A DNA stretch of 64,000 nucleotides from an uncultured Paracoccaceae bacterium (GCA_947500825.1 CANMTR010000011.1:1-64000), one strand, 5' to 3'. Counted from the first letter of the stretch, positions 21,840 through 30,672 are shown. Numbers and translations: made by a program. Notes: generated by a model not told the origin, from the sequence alone.

Positions 21840-22874
21840 ATGGAACGCCGGACACTGGGACGGACGGGGATCGAGGTGCCGGCGTGGTGCCTGGGCACCA
21901 TGACCTACGGGCGGCAGACCGGAGAGGCCGACGCCCACCGGCAGATGGACATGGCGCTCGACCACGGGATCGACTTTCTCGACACGGCGGAGATGTATCC
22001 CGTGAACCCGCCCCGGGCCGAGACCGTGGGCGACACCGAGACCATTGTGGGCAACTGGCTGGAGGCGCGGGGGCGGCGCGGCGACGTGACGCTGGCCACC
22101 AAGTGCCTCGGGCCCTCGCAGCTCGCCCGCGACGGCGCGCCGGTCACCGCCGCCAGCGTGATCGAGGCGCTGGATGGGTCGTTGCGGCGGCTGAAGACCG
22201 ACCGGGCGGACCTCTACCAGCTTCACTGGCCCAACCGGGGCTCCTACCACTTTCGCCAGATCTGGTCCTACGACCCGTCGGGGCAGGAAACGAGTGCGGT
22301 GCTGGAGAACATCGCCGAGGTCATGGGCGCGCTCGCGGAGGCCCAGCGGGAGGGCAAGATCGGCGCCTTAGGGCTGTCGAACGACACCGCGTGGGGGATC
22401 ATGCGCTGGATCGCGGCGGCGGGGGCGGACGGCCCGCGCGTGGCCACGATCCAGAACGAGTACTCGCTCCTCTGCCGGTACTGGGACGCGGACATGGCCG
22501 AGCTTTGCCACCACGAGGACGTGACGCTGCTGGCCTACTCGCCGCTGGCTTGCGGGCTGCTGACGGGGAAATACGCGGGCGGCATTCCCGAGGGCTCGCG
22601 CCGCGCGATCAACCCCGACCTGAACGGCCGCGTTTCCGACCGGCTGTGGCCGGCGATCGACGCCTATCTCGGCATCGCGGAGCGCCACGGGATCGACCCG
22701 GTGCACATGGCGCTGGCCTGGGTGGCCCAGCGGCCGGTGAGCGCGATCCCGATCTTCGGCGCCACCGACGCGGGCCAGCTCTCCCACATCCTGGCGGGGA
22801 CGGGAACGCGCCTGTCGGACGAGGTGCTGGGCGAGATCGACGCGGCCCACCGCGCCCACGCGATGCCGTTCTGA
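21840..22874 (+). CDS. aldo/keto reductase (Tas-like)
   Basis: NADPH-dependent oxidoreductase, 344 residues. MERRTLGRTGIEVPAWCLGTMTYG, the catalytic DTAEMYPVNP tyrosine segment, the TKCLG lysine and YQLHWPNRG histidine segment mark the family (first item quoted as LGRTGIEVPAWCLGTMTYG). The ETVGDTETIVGNWL insert resembles E. coli Tas. Substrate is unknown. It is the first gene of a tight three-gene operon: its TGA overlaps the ATG of the next gene. Confidence 0.92.
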   Translation: MERRTLGRTGIEVPAWCLGTMTYGRQTGEADAHRQMDMALDHGIDFLDTAEMYPVNPPRAETVGDTETIVGNWLEARGRRGDVTLATKCLGPSQLARDGAPVTAASVIEALDGSLRRLKTDRADLYQLHWPNRGSYHFRQIWSYDPSGQETSAVLENIAEVMGALAEAQREGKIGALGLSNDTAWGIMRWIAAAGADGPRVATIQNEYSLLCRYWDADMAELCHHEDVTLLAYSPLACGLLTGKYAGGIPEGSRRAINPDLNGRVSDRLWPAIDAYLGIAERHGIDPVHMALAWVAQRPVSAIPIFGATDAGQLSHILAGTGTRLSDEVLGEIDAAHRAHAMPF

Positions 22875-23497
22875 TGCCCCATCTGCTGATCTACGGCGAC
22901 AGCAACACCCACGGGACGCTGCCCATGCCGGACGGGCGCGACGCGGGCGTGCTCGCGCCCGAGGAGCGTTGGGCGGGGCACCTGGCGGCGGGCCTGGGCG
23001 CGGGATGGCGCGTGACAGTGGAGGGCCTGCCGGGCCGGACCACCGTGCGCGACGACCCCGTCGAGGGCGCGTGGAAGAACGGCGCCACCGTGCTGCCCGC
23101 GATCCTGCAGAGCCACGCGCCCCTCGACGCGGTGGCGATCATGCTGGGGACGAACGACCTCAAGGCGCGCTTCTCCATGGGGGCGGAGGACATCGCCCGG
23201 GCGCTGGAGAGCCTTCTGGGGATGGTGGCGCGGTTCACGCCCGGCGCGCGGCGGATGCTGATCTGCCCGCCGCCCGTGGCCGAGGTGGGCCCCTTCGCCG
23301 AGATCTTCGAGGGGGCGGCGATGCGATCGGGCCGTCTGCCCGCGCGGATCGGCGCGGCGGCGGCGCGCTCCGGCGCGGCCTTCTTCGACGCGGGCCAGGT
23401 GGTGGCGCCGGACGCGGCCGAGGGCGTCCATTTCGGGGCCGAGGCGCACGCGGCGCTGGGCCGTGCGCTGGTGGGGCCGGTGGAGGCGCTGGGATGA
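22874..23497 (+). CDS. SGNH/GDSL-family hydrolase
   Basis: An esterase or lipase-like enzyme of 207 residues. Block I contains the nucleophile (LLIYGDSNTHG), block III is IMLGTNDLK and block V carries the Asp-His pair (DAAEGVHFGAEAHAALG). There is no signal peptide. Similar proteins act on acetylated sugars or short acyl esters, but the substrate here is not indicated. It overlaps both neighbours (TGATG at the start, ATGA at the end). Confidence 0.9.
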   Translation: MPHLLIYGDSNTHGTLPMPDGRDAGVLAPEERWAGHLAAGLGAGWRVTVEGLPGRTTVRDDPVEGAWKNGATVLPAILQSHAPLDAVAIMLGTNDLKARFSMGAEDIARALESLLGMVARFTPGARRMLICPPPVAEVGPFAEIFEGAAMRSGRLPARIGAAAARSGAAFFDAGQVVAPDAAEGVHFGAEAHAALGRALVGPVEALG

Positions 23498-24030
23498 GGT
23501 GGGCCTTCCTCGCGCTGGCGCTGGCGGCCTGCTCGACCGAGTCGCCCCTGATCCCGGCGACGAGCTACCGCGACAGATCCGTCCCTATCGCCTCCACCCT
23601 GCGGTTCGACGCGGGGGACTTCGCCGGCACGTGGTACGAGATCGCCTCCTACCCGGTGCCGTTCCAGCGGGGCTGCACGGACACGCGCGCGACCTACGGG
23701 CCCTTGCCCGACGGGCGCCTGTCGGTCCTGAACGCCTGCCGCCGGGACGGGGCGTGGGAGACCATCGCCGGCACGGCACGCGTGGTCGGGCCGGGACGGC
23801 TGGAGGTGCGCCTCGACGGGGTGCCGCTGGTCGCGCCCTACTGGGTTCTGTGGGTGGACGAGGACCATCGCACGGCCGTGGTCGGCGTGCCCTCGGGCCG
23901 CGCCGGGTGGGTCCTGAACCGGGAGCCGCAGATCCCCGACGACCGGCTGGAGGCGGCGCTGGAGGTGCTGGAGTTCAACGGATACGACCTGTCGCGGCTG
24001 GCGCGGACCCCCCAGGGCGACGCCGAATGA
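23494..24030 (+). CDS. lipocalin-family lipoprotein (Blc-like)
   Basis: A 178-residue lipoprotein with a short leader and lipobox LAAC at residues 10-13, so it is probably anchored to the outer membrane. The lipocalin signature FAGTWYEIASYPVPFQRGC is near residue 45, and the C-terminal ILNREPQIPDD-type segment (WVLNREPQIPDDRLE) matches Blc. It likely binds lipids or hydrophobic molecules in the periplasm. It is translationally coupled to the SGNH hydrolase. Confidence 0.9.
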   Translation: MRWAFLALALAACSTESPLIPATSYRDRSVPIASTLRFDAGDFAGTWYEIASYPVPFQRGCTDTRATYGPLPDGRLSVLNACRRDGAWETIAGTARVVGPGRLEVRLDGVPLVAPYWVLWVDEDHRTAVVGVPSGRAGWVLNREPQIPDDRLEAALEVLEFNGYDLSRLARTPQGDAE

Positions 24031-24288
24031 GGACCGGGGCGATCGGCCCGCCCGACCGGGCGGTGCGCGCCCAGGGGCCACGGGGCCCGCGATGGCGGCC
24101 GGCCGGGCGGTGCCCGCGCCGGCGGCAATCTTGATCCAGTTTAAGAACGCGGCAGATCGGCCGATACCGGCGAAACAGGAGCGTCGCGGGTTGGTTGCTG
24201 GAGCAGGTGCCAGCAGCCCCTGGTCCATCATCCGCCCGCGTGGCGGGAGGGACGGGGCCCCCATCCCCTGGTCAGAAAGGCCGCCCCC
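24031..24288. other. intergenic region before manganese catalase
   Basis: A 258-base gap with no recognisable gene. It presumably holds the catalase promoter, but no match to an EcfG, OxyR or housekeeping consensus could be defended. Confidence 0.4.
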
Positions 24289-25113
24289 ATGTTTCATCAC
24301 TCGTCGAAGCTGCAGTACCAGGTCCGTGTGGACACGCCCGACCCGGTCTTCGCCAAGCATCTCCAGCAGGCCATCGGCGGGATCGAGGGCGAGATCCGCG
24401 TGGCGATGCAATACTTCTTCCAGGCCATGGGCGCGCGGGGCGACGCCAAGTACCGCGACATGCTGATGATGACCGCGACCGAGGAGCTGTCCCATATCGA
24501 GTTCCTGGGCCATGCCGTCGCGCTCAACCTCGAAGGGGCGCCGGTGACCGCGCAGGAGGCCGCGGCCGAGGACCCGGTCGTGGCCGCGATCCTGGGCGGG
24601 GCGAACCCGCGCCACATCCTGTCCTCGGGGCTGTCGGCGATGCCGGTGAACGCCAATGGCGTGCCCTTCGACATGAGCCACGTCTACGCCACCGGCAATC
24701 TCGGGGCGGACATGATGGCCAACGCCACCGCCGAGGCGGGCGGCCGCGTCCTGGCCAGCCGCCTTTACAACATGACCGACGACGCGGGCATGAAGGACAT
24801 GCTGTCCTTCCTCATCGCGCGGGACACCATGCACCAGCAGCAATGGCTCGCGGTGATCGAGGAACTTGGTGGCTGGGAGGGGCAGCTTCCGATCCCCAAC
24901 TCCACCCCGCGCGAGCACGAGGCGACCGACCACAGCTACTACTTCCTCAACACCTCGCTCGACGAGCCCACGCCCGAGGGGCGCTGGACCTCCGGCCCCT
25001 CGCTCGACGGGCGGGGCGAGTTCTCGATCCGGGAGAAGGCCGAGCCCCAGGGGCAGAAGCCCGACCTGGGCAAGGCGCGGCCCGGAACCGCGACGCAGTC
25101 CGAGCAGCAGTAA
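24289..25113 (+). CDS. manganese catalase
   Basis: Non-haem catalase with a dinuclear manganese centre that disproportionates hydrogen peroxide. The 274-residue protein has all five expected ligands at positions close to those of Lactobacillus plantarum catalase: Glu35, Glu66, His69 (TATEELSHIEF), Glu149 (ATAEAGGR) and His182 (ARDTMHQQQW). The C-terminal 40 residues are charged and flexible. GAAAGG precedes the ATG. It appears monocistronic. Confidence 0.95.
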   Translation: MFHHSSKLQYQVRVDTPDPVFAKHLQQAIGGIEGEIRVAMQYFFQAMGARGDAKYRDMLMMTATEELSHIEFLGHAVALNLEGAPVTAQEAAAEDPVVAAILGGANPRHILSSGLSAMPVNANGVPFDMSHVYATGNLGADMMANATAEAGGRVLASRLYNMTDDAGMKDMLSFLIARDTMHQQQWLAVIEELGGWEGQLPIPNSTPREHEATDHSYYFLNTSLDEPTPEGRWTSGPSLDGRGEFSIREKAEPQGQKPDLGKARPGTATQSEQQ

Positions 25114-25402
25114 GGCGAGGGCGGCGGGCCGGGGCCTGGTCGGGACGCGAGAGGCACGACCTCGTGGCAGCGCGTGTCCCGATGCCGGACCGGAAGGCCC
25201 GCCCTCCATCGCGGAGAGAACGACCTGGGAGCGGCGCCACTCGCCGAAGGGCCGAAGGATGGCCCCCTGGAGGCCACGGAGCGCGCCCGGGGAGCCGTGA
25301 CGGTCGCCCGATACGGCTCCACGACCGCCGCGCTGGCATGGTCGGCGTCCAGGTTGTCCACGACATGCAGGCCCGTATGCATCGGGCAGGAACGGAACCG
25401 GA
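25114..25402. other. intergenic region between catalase and ASRT gene
   Basis: 289 bases with no convincing coding frame, hairpin with T-run or known promoter motif. Confidence 0.4.
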
Positions 25403-25777
25403 ATGACTTATGCGATCGGCAAGCGGCGCTGGGTGCTGGCGGACGGATACATCCCCGCCGAAAGTACCGGAGAAGCGCCGGAAATGTTGAGCCACGAGGC
25501 GGTGTGCATCCTCAATACCGGAGCGGAGCCCGTTCGCGTGGTCCTCATGCTCTATTTCGAAGACCGCGACCCTGTCGGGCCCTACGAGCTGCGGGTGGCC
25601 GCGCGGCGAACCCTGCACCAGCGGTTCAACGAATTGACGGACCCCGAACCGATCCCGAAGGGGATCGGATATGCCTGCGTCATCGAGGCGGACGCGCCTG
25701 TCGTGGTCCAGCAGACGCGGCTGGATTCGCGACAATCGCAAAACGCCCTTCTGAGCACGCTGGCTTATCCGGCATGA
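25403..25777 (+). CDS. sensory rhodopsin transducer (ASRT) domain protein
   Basis: A 124-residue homologue of the soluble transducer of Anabaena sensory rhodopsin. Strong similarity runs through the protein: VLADGYIPAEST, SHEAVCILNTG, VVLMLYFEDRDPVGPYELRV, VAARRTLHQRFNEL, DPEPIPKGIGYACVIEADAPVVVQQTRLD (quoted as DPEPIPKGIGYACVIE and VVVQQTRLDSRQSQNALLST). The ASRT fold forms tetramers. The wider family has been proposed to bind small molecules such as sugars. No microbial rhodopsin gene is in this window, so the light-sensing role is not supported here. It stands alone, 219 bases before a four-gene operon. Confidence 0.9.
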   Translation: MTYAIGKRRWVLADGYIPAESTGEAPEMLSHEAVCILNTGAEPVRVVLMLYFEDRDPVGPYELRVAARRTLHQRFNELTDPEPIPKGIGYACVIEADAPVVVQQTRLDSRQSQNALLSTLAYPA

Positions 25778-25996
25778 AGATCCTCGGTGAACGAATGGCC
25801 GTGACCGTTCACGGCTGGTCCGCGCGCAAAGGAGGATGGGGGGCCTATATCCTCGGTGGTGGGCGGCGCCGTCGCGGATTTGGCGAGGAGCCATGGCCCA
25901 CGGCACGCGCGAGGACGACAGGCGACGGGCGACACCGCGTGGCCCGAAGAACGACCGCGTGATGCACGGATCCAACGAGAGCGAGGCGGGAATGCG

Positions 25997-27070
25997 ATGG
26001 TGATCGATATCGACAGGTCCGTTCAGGACGATCCTGCGCCCGAGGCCGAGCCCCGGACGCGGAGCGACCCCCGCCCCGAAGGCTTTTCCCCGGACCTTGC
26101 CCGAAAGCTGACCGAGACTGCGCGCAGGGCGGTCACGGCGGACGGGCGGCTCGACCCGACCCTCGGCGGCGACGCGGCGGGCCTGCTGCGCGGCGTGGCT
26201 GCCCGGGACCTTTCGCTCGGCCGGCTGCTGGAGGGGCATGTCAACGCCGTCGCGCTCGTCCGGGCCTGGGGGGCGGCGGAGCTGCGGGAGGACTGCGCGC
26301 GGGCGGTCTCCCACGGGGATCTCTTCGGGGTCTGGGGCGCGGACGACACGCCCGCGGTGACGGCCCGGCACGGGCGGCTCGCCGGGGCCAAGCGCTTCGC
26401 CTCCGGCCTCGGCCTGGTGCGGCGCGCCGTCGTCAGCGCAGGGTCCCCGGAGGGGCAGCGCCTGTTCATCGTCGAGGCCGACGATCCCGCGCGCCACGAC
26501 CTGTCCGGCTGGGACACGAGCGGGATGAGGGCGAGCCGGTCGGGACGGTTCGATTGCACGGGGCTCCGGGCGGCGGAACTGGGTCCTGTAGACGTCTACA
26601 CGACGGAGCCTCACTTCCTGGGCGGCACATGGCGGATCGCGGCCGTCACGCTCGGCGGGATCGTGGGGCTGCTCGATCGGGCCTGCGCCGAGCTGCGCGT
26701 CCGGGGCCACCTGGAGGCCGACGCCCAGCTTCTGCGGCTGGGGCCGGTGGCCGGGCGGGTGGTCGCGGCGTGGCCCGCGATCCGGCGCGCCGAGGCGGTC
26801 GCCACTGGGCCGGAGGGAGACGCCGACCCCGAGCGCGCCGCGATCCTGTCGTTGTCGGCCCGGCTCCTGACCGAGGAGCTGGCGCAGGACGCCATCGCGG
26901 CGGTCGAGCGGTCGGTGGGGCTGTCCATGTTCGCGCGCGCCGATCCGGTGGGCCGGGTGGCGCGCGACCTCGGGTGCTATGTCCGGCAGGCGGCGCGCGA
27001 CGCGGCCCAGTTGAAGACGGGCCGCGCGTTCCTCGGGGGGGCCTGCCTCGGCCAGTGGCTCGATGGGTGA
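25997..27070 (+). CDS. acyl-CoA dehydrogenase-like protein
   Basis: A 357-residue protein with the shape of the acyl-CoA dehydrogenase superfamily: helical N-terminal part, a central beta region (LFGVWGADDTPAVTARHGRLAGAKRFASGLG, quoted as LFGVWGADDTP and LAGAKRFASGLG) and a C-terminal four-helix bundle with ADPVGRVARDLGCYVRQAARD. That bundle motif is of the R.ARDL type seen in the HsaA/DszC flavin branch. The usual catalytic glutamate in a Y-E-G context was not found. It could be an unusual dehydrogenase, a flavin-dependent oxygenase or a degenerate member. The ATG at 25997 has GAGGCGGGA upstream. It overlaps the PIG-L gene by eight bases. Confidence 0.72.
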   Translation: MVIDIDRSVQDDPAPEAEPRTRSDPRPEGFSPDLARKLTETARRAVTADGRLDPTLGGDAAGLLRGVAARDLSLGRLLEGHVNAVALVRAWGAAELREDCARAVSHGDLFGVWGADDTPAVTARHGRLAGAKRFASGLGLVRRAVVSAGSPEGQRLFIVEADDPARHDLSGWDTSGMRASRSGRFDCTGLRAAELGPVDVYTTEPHFLGGTWRIAAVTLGGIVGLLDRACAELRVRGHLEADAQLLRLGPVAGRVVAAWPAIRRAEAVATGPEGDADPERAAILSLSARLLTEELAQDAIAAVERSVGLSMFARADPVGRVARDLGCYVRQAARDAAQLKTGRAFLGGACLGQWLDG

Positions 27071-27788
27071 GGCGGGCGACGGGGCGCGGCCCCCGACCGT
27101 GACATACGAGGCGCTCTGCGGCGCGCGGCCGGTGATGGTGCTGGCCCCCCATCCCGACGACGAGTCGCTCGGCTGCGGAGCGCTCCTCGCCCATGCCTTC
27201 TCGGGGCCGGGCGGGCATGTCGTGTGCATGACGGACGGGGCTGGGTCCCATCCGGGGTCCGCGACCCATCCGCCGGCGCGGCTCGCGGCCTGCCGGGCGG
27301 CGGAACTGGACGCGGCCGTGATCGCCCTGGGGGGCCGTGCCGGCGACATCACCCGGCTGGACCTGCCGGATGCGGGCATGGGCGGGATCGCGGGAGACTA
27401 CGACGCCATCGCCGCGCGCATCGCGGACCTGGCGGAGCGGCTCGGCGCCGGATCGATCCTGGCGACGGCGCCGACCGACCCCCATTGCGACCACGTGGCC
27501 ACCGCCGAGATCGGCCGCCGGGCCGCGGCCCTCGCGGGGGTGCGCTACCTCGTCTATCCGGTCTGGTCGCGGTGGGCGGCCCCGGGCGTCCTGCAAGGCC
27601 TGTCGGCGTGCCGCGAATACCGGTTCGACGGGGGGCCCACGCGGGAGCGGAAGCGCCGTGCCGTCGCGGCCCATGCCAGCCAGCTCGGGGGCGTGGTCCA
27701 CGACGACCCGGAGGGGTTCGTCCTCCCGCCGCACTTCGTGGAGATGTTCGTGGAGACCGACGAGATGTTCTTCGAGGGCGCCCCGTGA
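27063..27788 (+). CDS. PIG-L-family deacetylase
   Basis: Zinc-dependent N-deacetylase of the LmbE/PIG-L family, which removes acetyl groups from N-acetylglucosamine-containing compounds. The 241-residue product has the metal motif LAPHPDDESLGCGALLAHA near residue 27 and the second histidine segment TDPHCDHVATAEIG near 140. The active site looks complete. It is the second gene of the overlapping set at 25997-29406: it begins eight bases inside the previous gene and its stop overlaps the next start (GTGA). The likely role is deacetylation of an amino sugar made or used by the downstream glycosyltransferase. Confidence 0.92.
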   Translation: MGEAGDGARPPTVTYEALCGARPVMVLAPHPDDESLGCGALLAHAFSGPGGHVVCMTDGAGSHPGSATHPPARLAACRAAELDAAVIALGGRAGDITRLDLPDAGMGGIAGDYDAIAARIADLAERLGAGSILATAPTDPHCDHVATAEIGRRAAALAGVRYLVYPVWSRWAAPGVLQGLSACREYRFDGGPTRERKRRAVAAHASQLGGVVHDDPEGFVLPPHFVEMFVETDEMFFEGAP

Positions 27789-28345
27789 CGGGGGGCGTGG
27801 ACATCGAGCGGCTCGAGGCGCTCTATGCGGAGACGGACGACCCCTGGGGCTTCCGCACCAGCGCCTACGAGCAGGCGAAGTTCGCCGCCACGCGCGCGGC
27901 GTTGCCGCGCCCCCGGTACACCTCGGCCCTGGAGATCGGCTGCGGCAACGGCGAGCTGGCGCGCCACCTCTCGCCTTGCTGCGCGGATTATACCGGGGTG
28001 GACGCCGTGGAGGCGGCGCTCGTGGCCGCCCGCCGCGCGGTGCCGGGGGGCCGTTTCCACCGGGCGCTCATGCCGGGCGGGCTGCCCGGGGGGGTGCACG
28101 ACCTGATCGTCCTGTCGGAGATCCTCTATTTCCTCGGGGGGGCGGACATCGTGCTTTTGGCAGACGGGATCGACGCGCGCTGGCCCGGCGCGGACGTGGT
28201 CTGCGTCACTTGGCTGGGGCCGAGCGGCAACCCCCTGGAAGGGGAGGAGGCGCTCGCCCGCTTCGTCGCGGCCTCCCGCCGGGCCTTCCGGCCCGTGCGG
28301 CTCCGATCCCGCTACCGGATCGACGTGGCCGGGCCCCTGTCATGA
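27785..28345 (+). CDS. NodS-like SAM-dependent methyltransferase
   Basis: A 186-residue class I methyltransferase. ETDDPWGFRTSAYEQAKFAATRAALP at the N-terminus (quoted as DPWGFRTSAYEQAKFAAT) and SALEIGCGNGELARHL as the SAM-binding loop are characteristic of the NodS group, whose founder N-methylates the free amine of the Nod factor backbone after NodB deacetylation. The start is GTG, overlapping the deacetylase stop. The placement right after a deacetylase supports an N-methyltransferase role on an amino sugar, which is inference. Confidence 0.87.
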   Translation: MTGGVDIERLEALYAETDDPWGFRTSAYEQAKFAATRAALPRPRYTSALEIGCGNGELARHLSPCCADYTGVDAVEAALVAARRAVPGGRFHRALMPGGLPGGVHDLIVLSEILYFLGGADIVLLADGIDARWPGADVVCVTWLGPSGNPLEGEEALARFVAASRRAFRPVRLRSRYRIDVAGPLS

Positions 28346-29406
28346 CCGCGCGGGGCCGCATCACGGTGATGGACGGCCCAGGCCTGGCCGCGGCGACGGT
28401 CTCCGTCGTCATTCCGGCGCGGGACGAGGCCGAGCGGATCGGCGCGTGCCTCGCCGGTCTCGCGGCGCAGGACACCGACCGCCGCCCCGGGATATATGTC
28501 TGTGTGAACAATACTCGGGACCGGACGGCCGAGATCGCGCGAGACCTGGCGCTGGAGATGGGGCTCGCGCTGGTCGTGATCGAGATCGCGCTCCCCCATG
28601 GCGGCGTGGGGCGCGCGCGCCGTATCGGCCACGCCCTGGTCTCGCGGTACGGCCCCGCCACGCGGGCGATGCTGTCCACCGATGCCGACTGCATCGCCGT
28701 TCCCGGGTGGGTGCGGCGCATGGAGGAGGGACTTCGGCGCGCCCCTGTCGTTCTGGGGCATATCGCCGCCCGCGCGGAGGATCTCTCCAGGTTCCCCGAG
28801 ACCTTCCACGCCCGCGGGCGGGTCGAGGCGCGCTACATCGAGCTGTCGATGGAGTTCGAACGCCTGCTCGACCCCAGGGGCGCGGACGGGATCGGGCTGA
28901 ACACCGCGGGGGGAGCGAACCTGGGGCTGCGGGCAGGGATCTACCGCCGGCTGGGCGGGTTCGCATCCCTGTCCTGCAATGAGGATCGGGACCTGGTCGC
29001 ACGTGCCATCCGCCGCGGGCAGAGGCCGATCCGGGTTCCCGAGGCCGTGGTCCACGCCTCCATGCGGGTCGCGGGGCGGGCGAGGGGAGGAATGGCCGAT
29101 GCGATCGCCGATCGGCTGGCGAGCGAGGATTGCACGCTCGACATCGCCCTGGCGCCGTTCAGGGAGATGCTCGCCCGGCATTTGGGACGCCCGGAGGCGC
29201 CCGGCCCCATGCGCCGCCGGGACGCGGAGCGCGATATCGCGGACCTGGCCCGGTGTGTCGCCGCCCTTCGCCACCTCGGCGGGATCGAGGCCCGTCGCGC
29301 CTTCGTGGCCCGGGCGTTCGAGGGCCGCCGGGTGCCTGCGCGTGAACCGTCGAGGCCGGGGATGCGGAAACCCCTTCCGATCCTGTCGCCGGTTCGTCCC
29401 CGGTAG
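28342..29406 (+). CDS. glycosyltransferase family 2 protein
   Basis: A 354-residue GT-A fold glycosyltransferase. SVVIPARDEAERIGACLAGL is the nucleotide-sugar binding start, LSTDADC is the metal-binding DxD-type motif, NTAGGANLGLRAGIYRRLGGF and NEDRDLVARAIRRG form the acceptor and catalytic region. There are no membrane helices, unlike processive GT2 enzymes, so it is probably cytoplasmic. The donor sugar is unknown. Its ATG overlaps the methyltransferase stop (ATGA), closing the four-gene set. Confidence 0.9.
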   Translation: MTARGRITVMDGPGLAAATVSVVIPARDEAERIGACLAGLAAQDTDRRPGIYVCVNNTRDRTAEIARDLALEMGLALVVIEIALPHGGVGRARRIGHALVSRYGPATRAMLSTDADCIAVPGWVRRMEEGLRRAPVVLGHIAARAEDLSRFPETFHARGRVEARYIELSMEFERLLDPRGADGIGLNTAGGANLGLRAGIYRRLGGFASLSCNEDRDLVARAIRRGQRPIRVPEAVVHASMRVAGRARGGMADAIADRLASEDCTLDIALAPFREMLARHLGRPEAPGPMRRRDAERDIADLARCVAALRHLGGIEARRAFVARAFEGRRVPAREPSRPGMRKPLPILSPVRPR

Positions 29407-29523
29407 GGTGCCTGGGTTCTATCGGCACGGAACGGTCCGTAGCCCTGGCCAAGCATGCCGCATATCCGGCGCGGAGCCTTTGATCCCGGACGGCGGCCGC
29501 GGTGGATTGCCGTCCCGGCCGGA

Positions 29524-30672
29524 TTACCGAAGGCTACTGCGGGCAAGGGCGCCGATCAGGTCGGTGCGCGTGACGATCCCCACGATCCGGTCCCGGGCCA
29601 GGATGGGGACGGCATCCACGTCGCTGTCCGACATCATCGGAAGGAGCGCGCCGAGGGGCGTCTGCGGCGTGCCGCGAGGTCCGGCCACCCCCATGATGTC
29701 AGCGGCGCGGACCGGCCCCGTCCGGCCCCGATCGATAAGCCGCCGCATGGCAGGTCCGAAACCGCGATTGAGGCGCAGCGCATCCTCGCGGGCGCGATCG
29801 ACCAGGTGCAACTGGAAGATGACCCCGAGATACCGATCGCCGGGGCCGACCACGGGCAGGGCGGTGAAGCGATGCCGGCGGAACAGGTCCGCGACCTCGG
29901 AGACCGGGGTGTCGGCCCCCACGGTGACGAGGTTGCGCGACATGACGTCGGCCGCCGTCGTGGGCCCCGCCCGATGGGCGGCGGCGCGCAGTTCGGCGGC
30001 CCCGACCAGGCGCGCGAGATCCTCCACCCCGAGGTTGAAGGACTGCCGGTAGCGTTCGAGGATATCGACGAGTTCCTCTTCCGAGAGGCCCAGCCTCTCC
30101 ATCGGCCCGGCATCGCGGGTGCCGTGGCGATTGGGGTCGTCGAACTGCCGGAACGGGTAATGGCGACCGGTCAGCCGCCCGTAGGCGATCGCGACGAGCA
30201 CCAAGACCCCGCTGCCGAGGCCGATCGGCGTGAAAGCGAAGAGAAAGCCCAGCTCCCGCACGGCATCGGGGCTCATCGCCGCCGTCATCGCGACGGCGCC
30301 AGCGGGTGGGTGAAGGGCACGGCACAGGATGGTCGCCGAGATCGCAAGGCCGACGGACAGGGCGATGCGCAGCGTCGGGTCGCCGACGGCGAGGCTGACC
30401 GCCACCCCGACCAGCCCCGCGACGATGTTGCCGACGATCGCGGACCAGGGCTGCGCCAGCGGACTGTTGGGGACGGCGAAGAGCAGGACCGAGCTCGCGC
30501 CGAACGGGGCGACGAGATAGAGGCCGAGCTCCAGGTCGACCCCGGGGGTCAGGACGAACAGACCGGCAAGACCGAGGCCGACGAAGGCGCCGAACCCGGC
30601 TCTCGCGGCCTCGCGGAAGGACGCGCGCGGAACGGCAGGACCGAATGAGGCGAGATTTGGCACGACGACCAT
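29524..30672 (-). CDS. HPP-family membrane protein with CBS domains
   Basis: A 382-residue integral membrane protein. The N-terminal half (about 20-165) has four or more hydrophobic helices and contains the HPP motif in CRALHPPAGAVAMTA. The C-terminal half holds a tandem CBS pair (about 240-375: VMSRNLVTVGADTPVSEV and VDAVPILARDRIVGIVTRTDL). CBS pairs bind adenine nucleotides and gate transporters or enzymes. Some HPP proteins have been linked to nitrite transport in plants, but the role here is unknown. It is monocistronic and convergent with the glycosyltransferase. Confidence 0.9.
   Translation of the reverse strand: MVVVPNLASFGPAVPRASFREAARAGFGAFVGLGLAGLFVLTPGVDLELGLYLVAPFGASSVLLFAVPNSPLAQPWSAIVGNIVAGLVGVAVSLAVGDPTLRIALSVGLAISATILCRALHPPAGAVAMTAAMSPDAVRELGFLFAFTPIGLGSGVLVLVAIAYGRLTGRHYPFRQFDDPNRHGTRDAGPMERLGLSEEELVDILERYRQSFNLGVEDLARLVGAAELRAAAHRAGPTTAADVMSRNLVTVGADTPVSEVADLFRRHRFTALPVVGPGDRYLGVIFQLHLVDRAREDALRLNRGFGPAMRRLIDRGRTGPVRAADIMGVAGPRGTPQTPLGALLPMMSDSDVDAVPILARDRIVGIVTRTDLIGALARSSLR

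Noticed and set aside
24947-27379. An 810-codon minus-strand frame across the ASRT and ACAD-like genes
   Set aside because: Pro/Arg-rich translation without motifs. The plus-strand genes have strong family matches.
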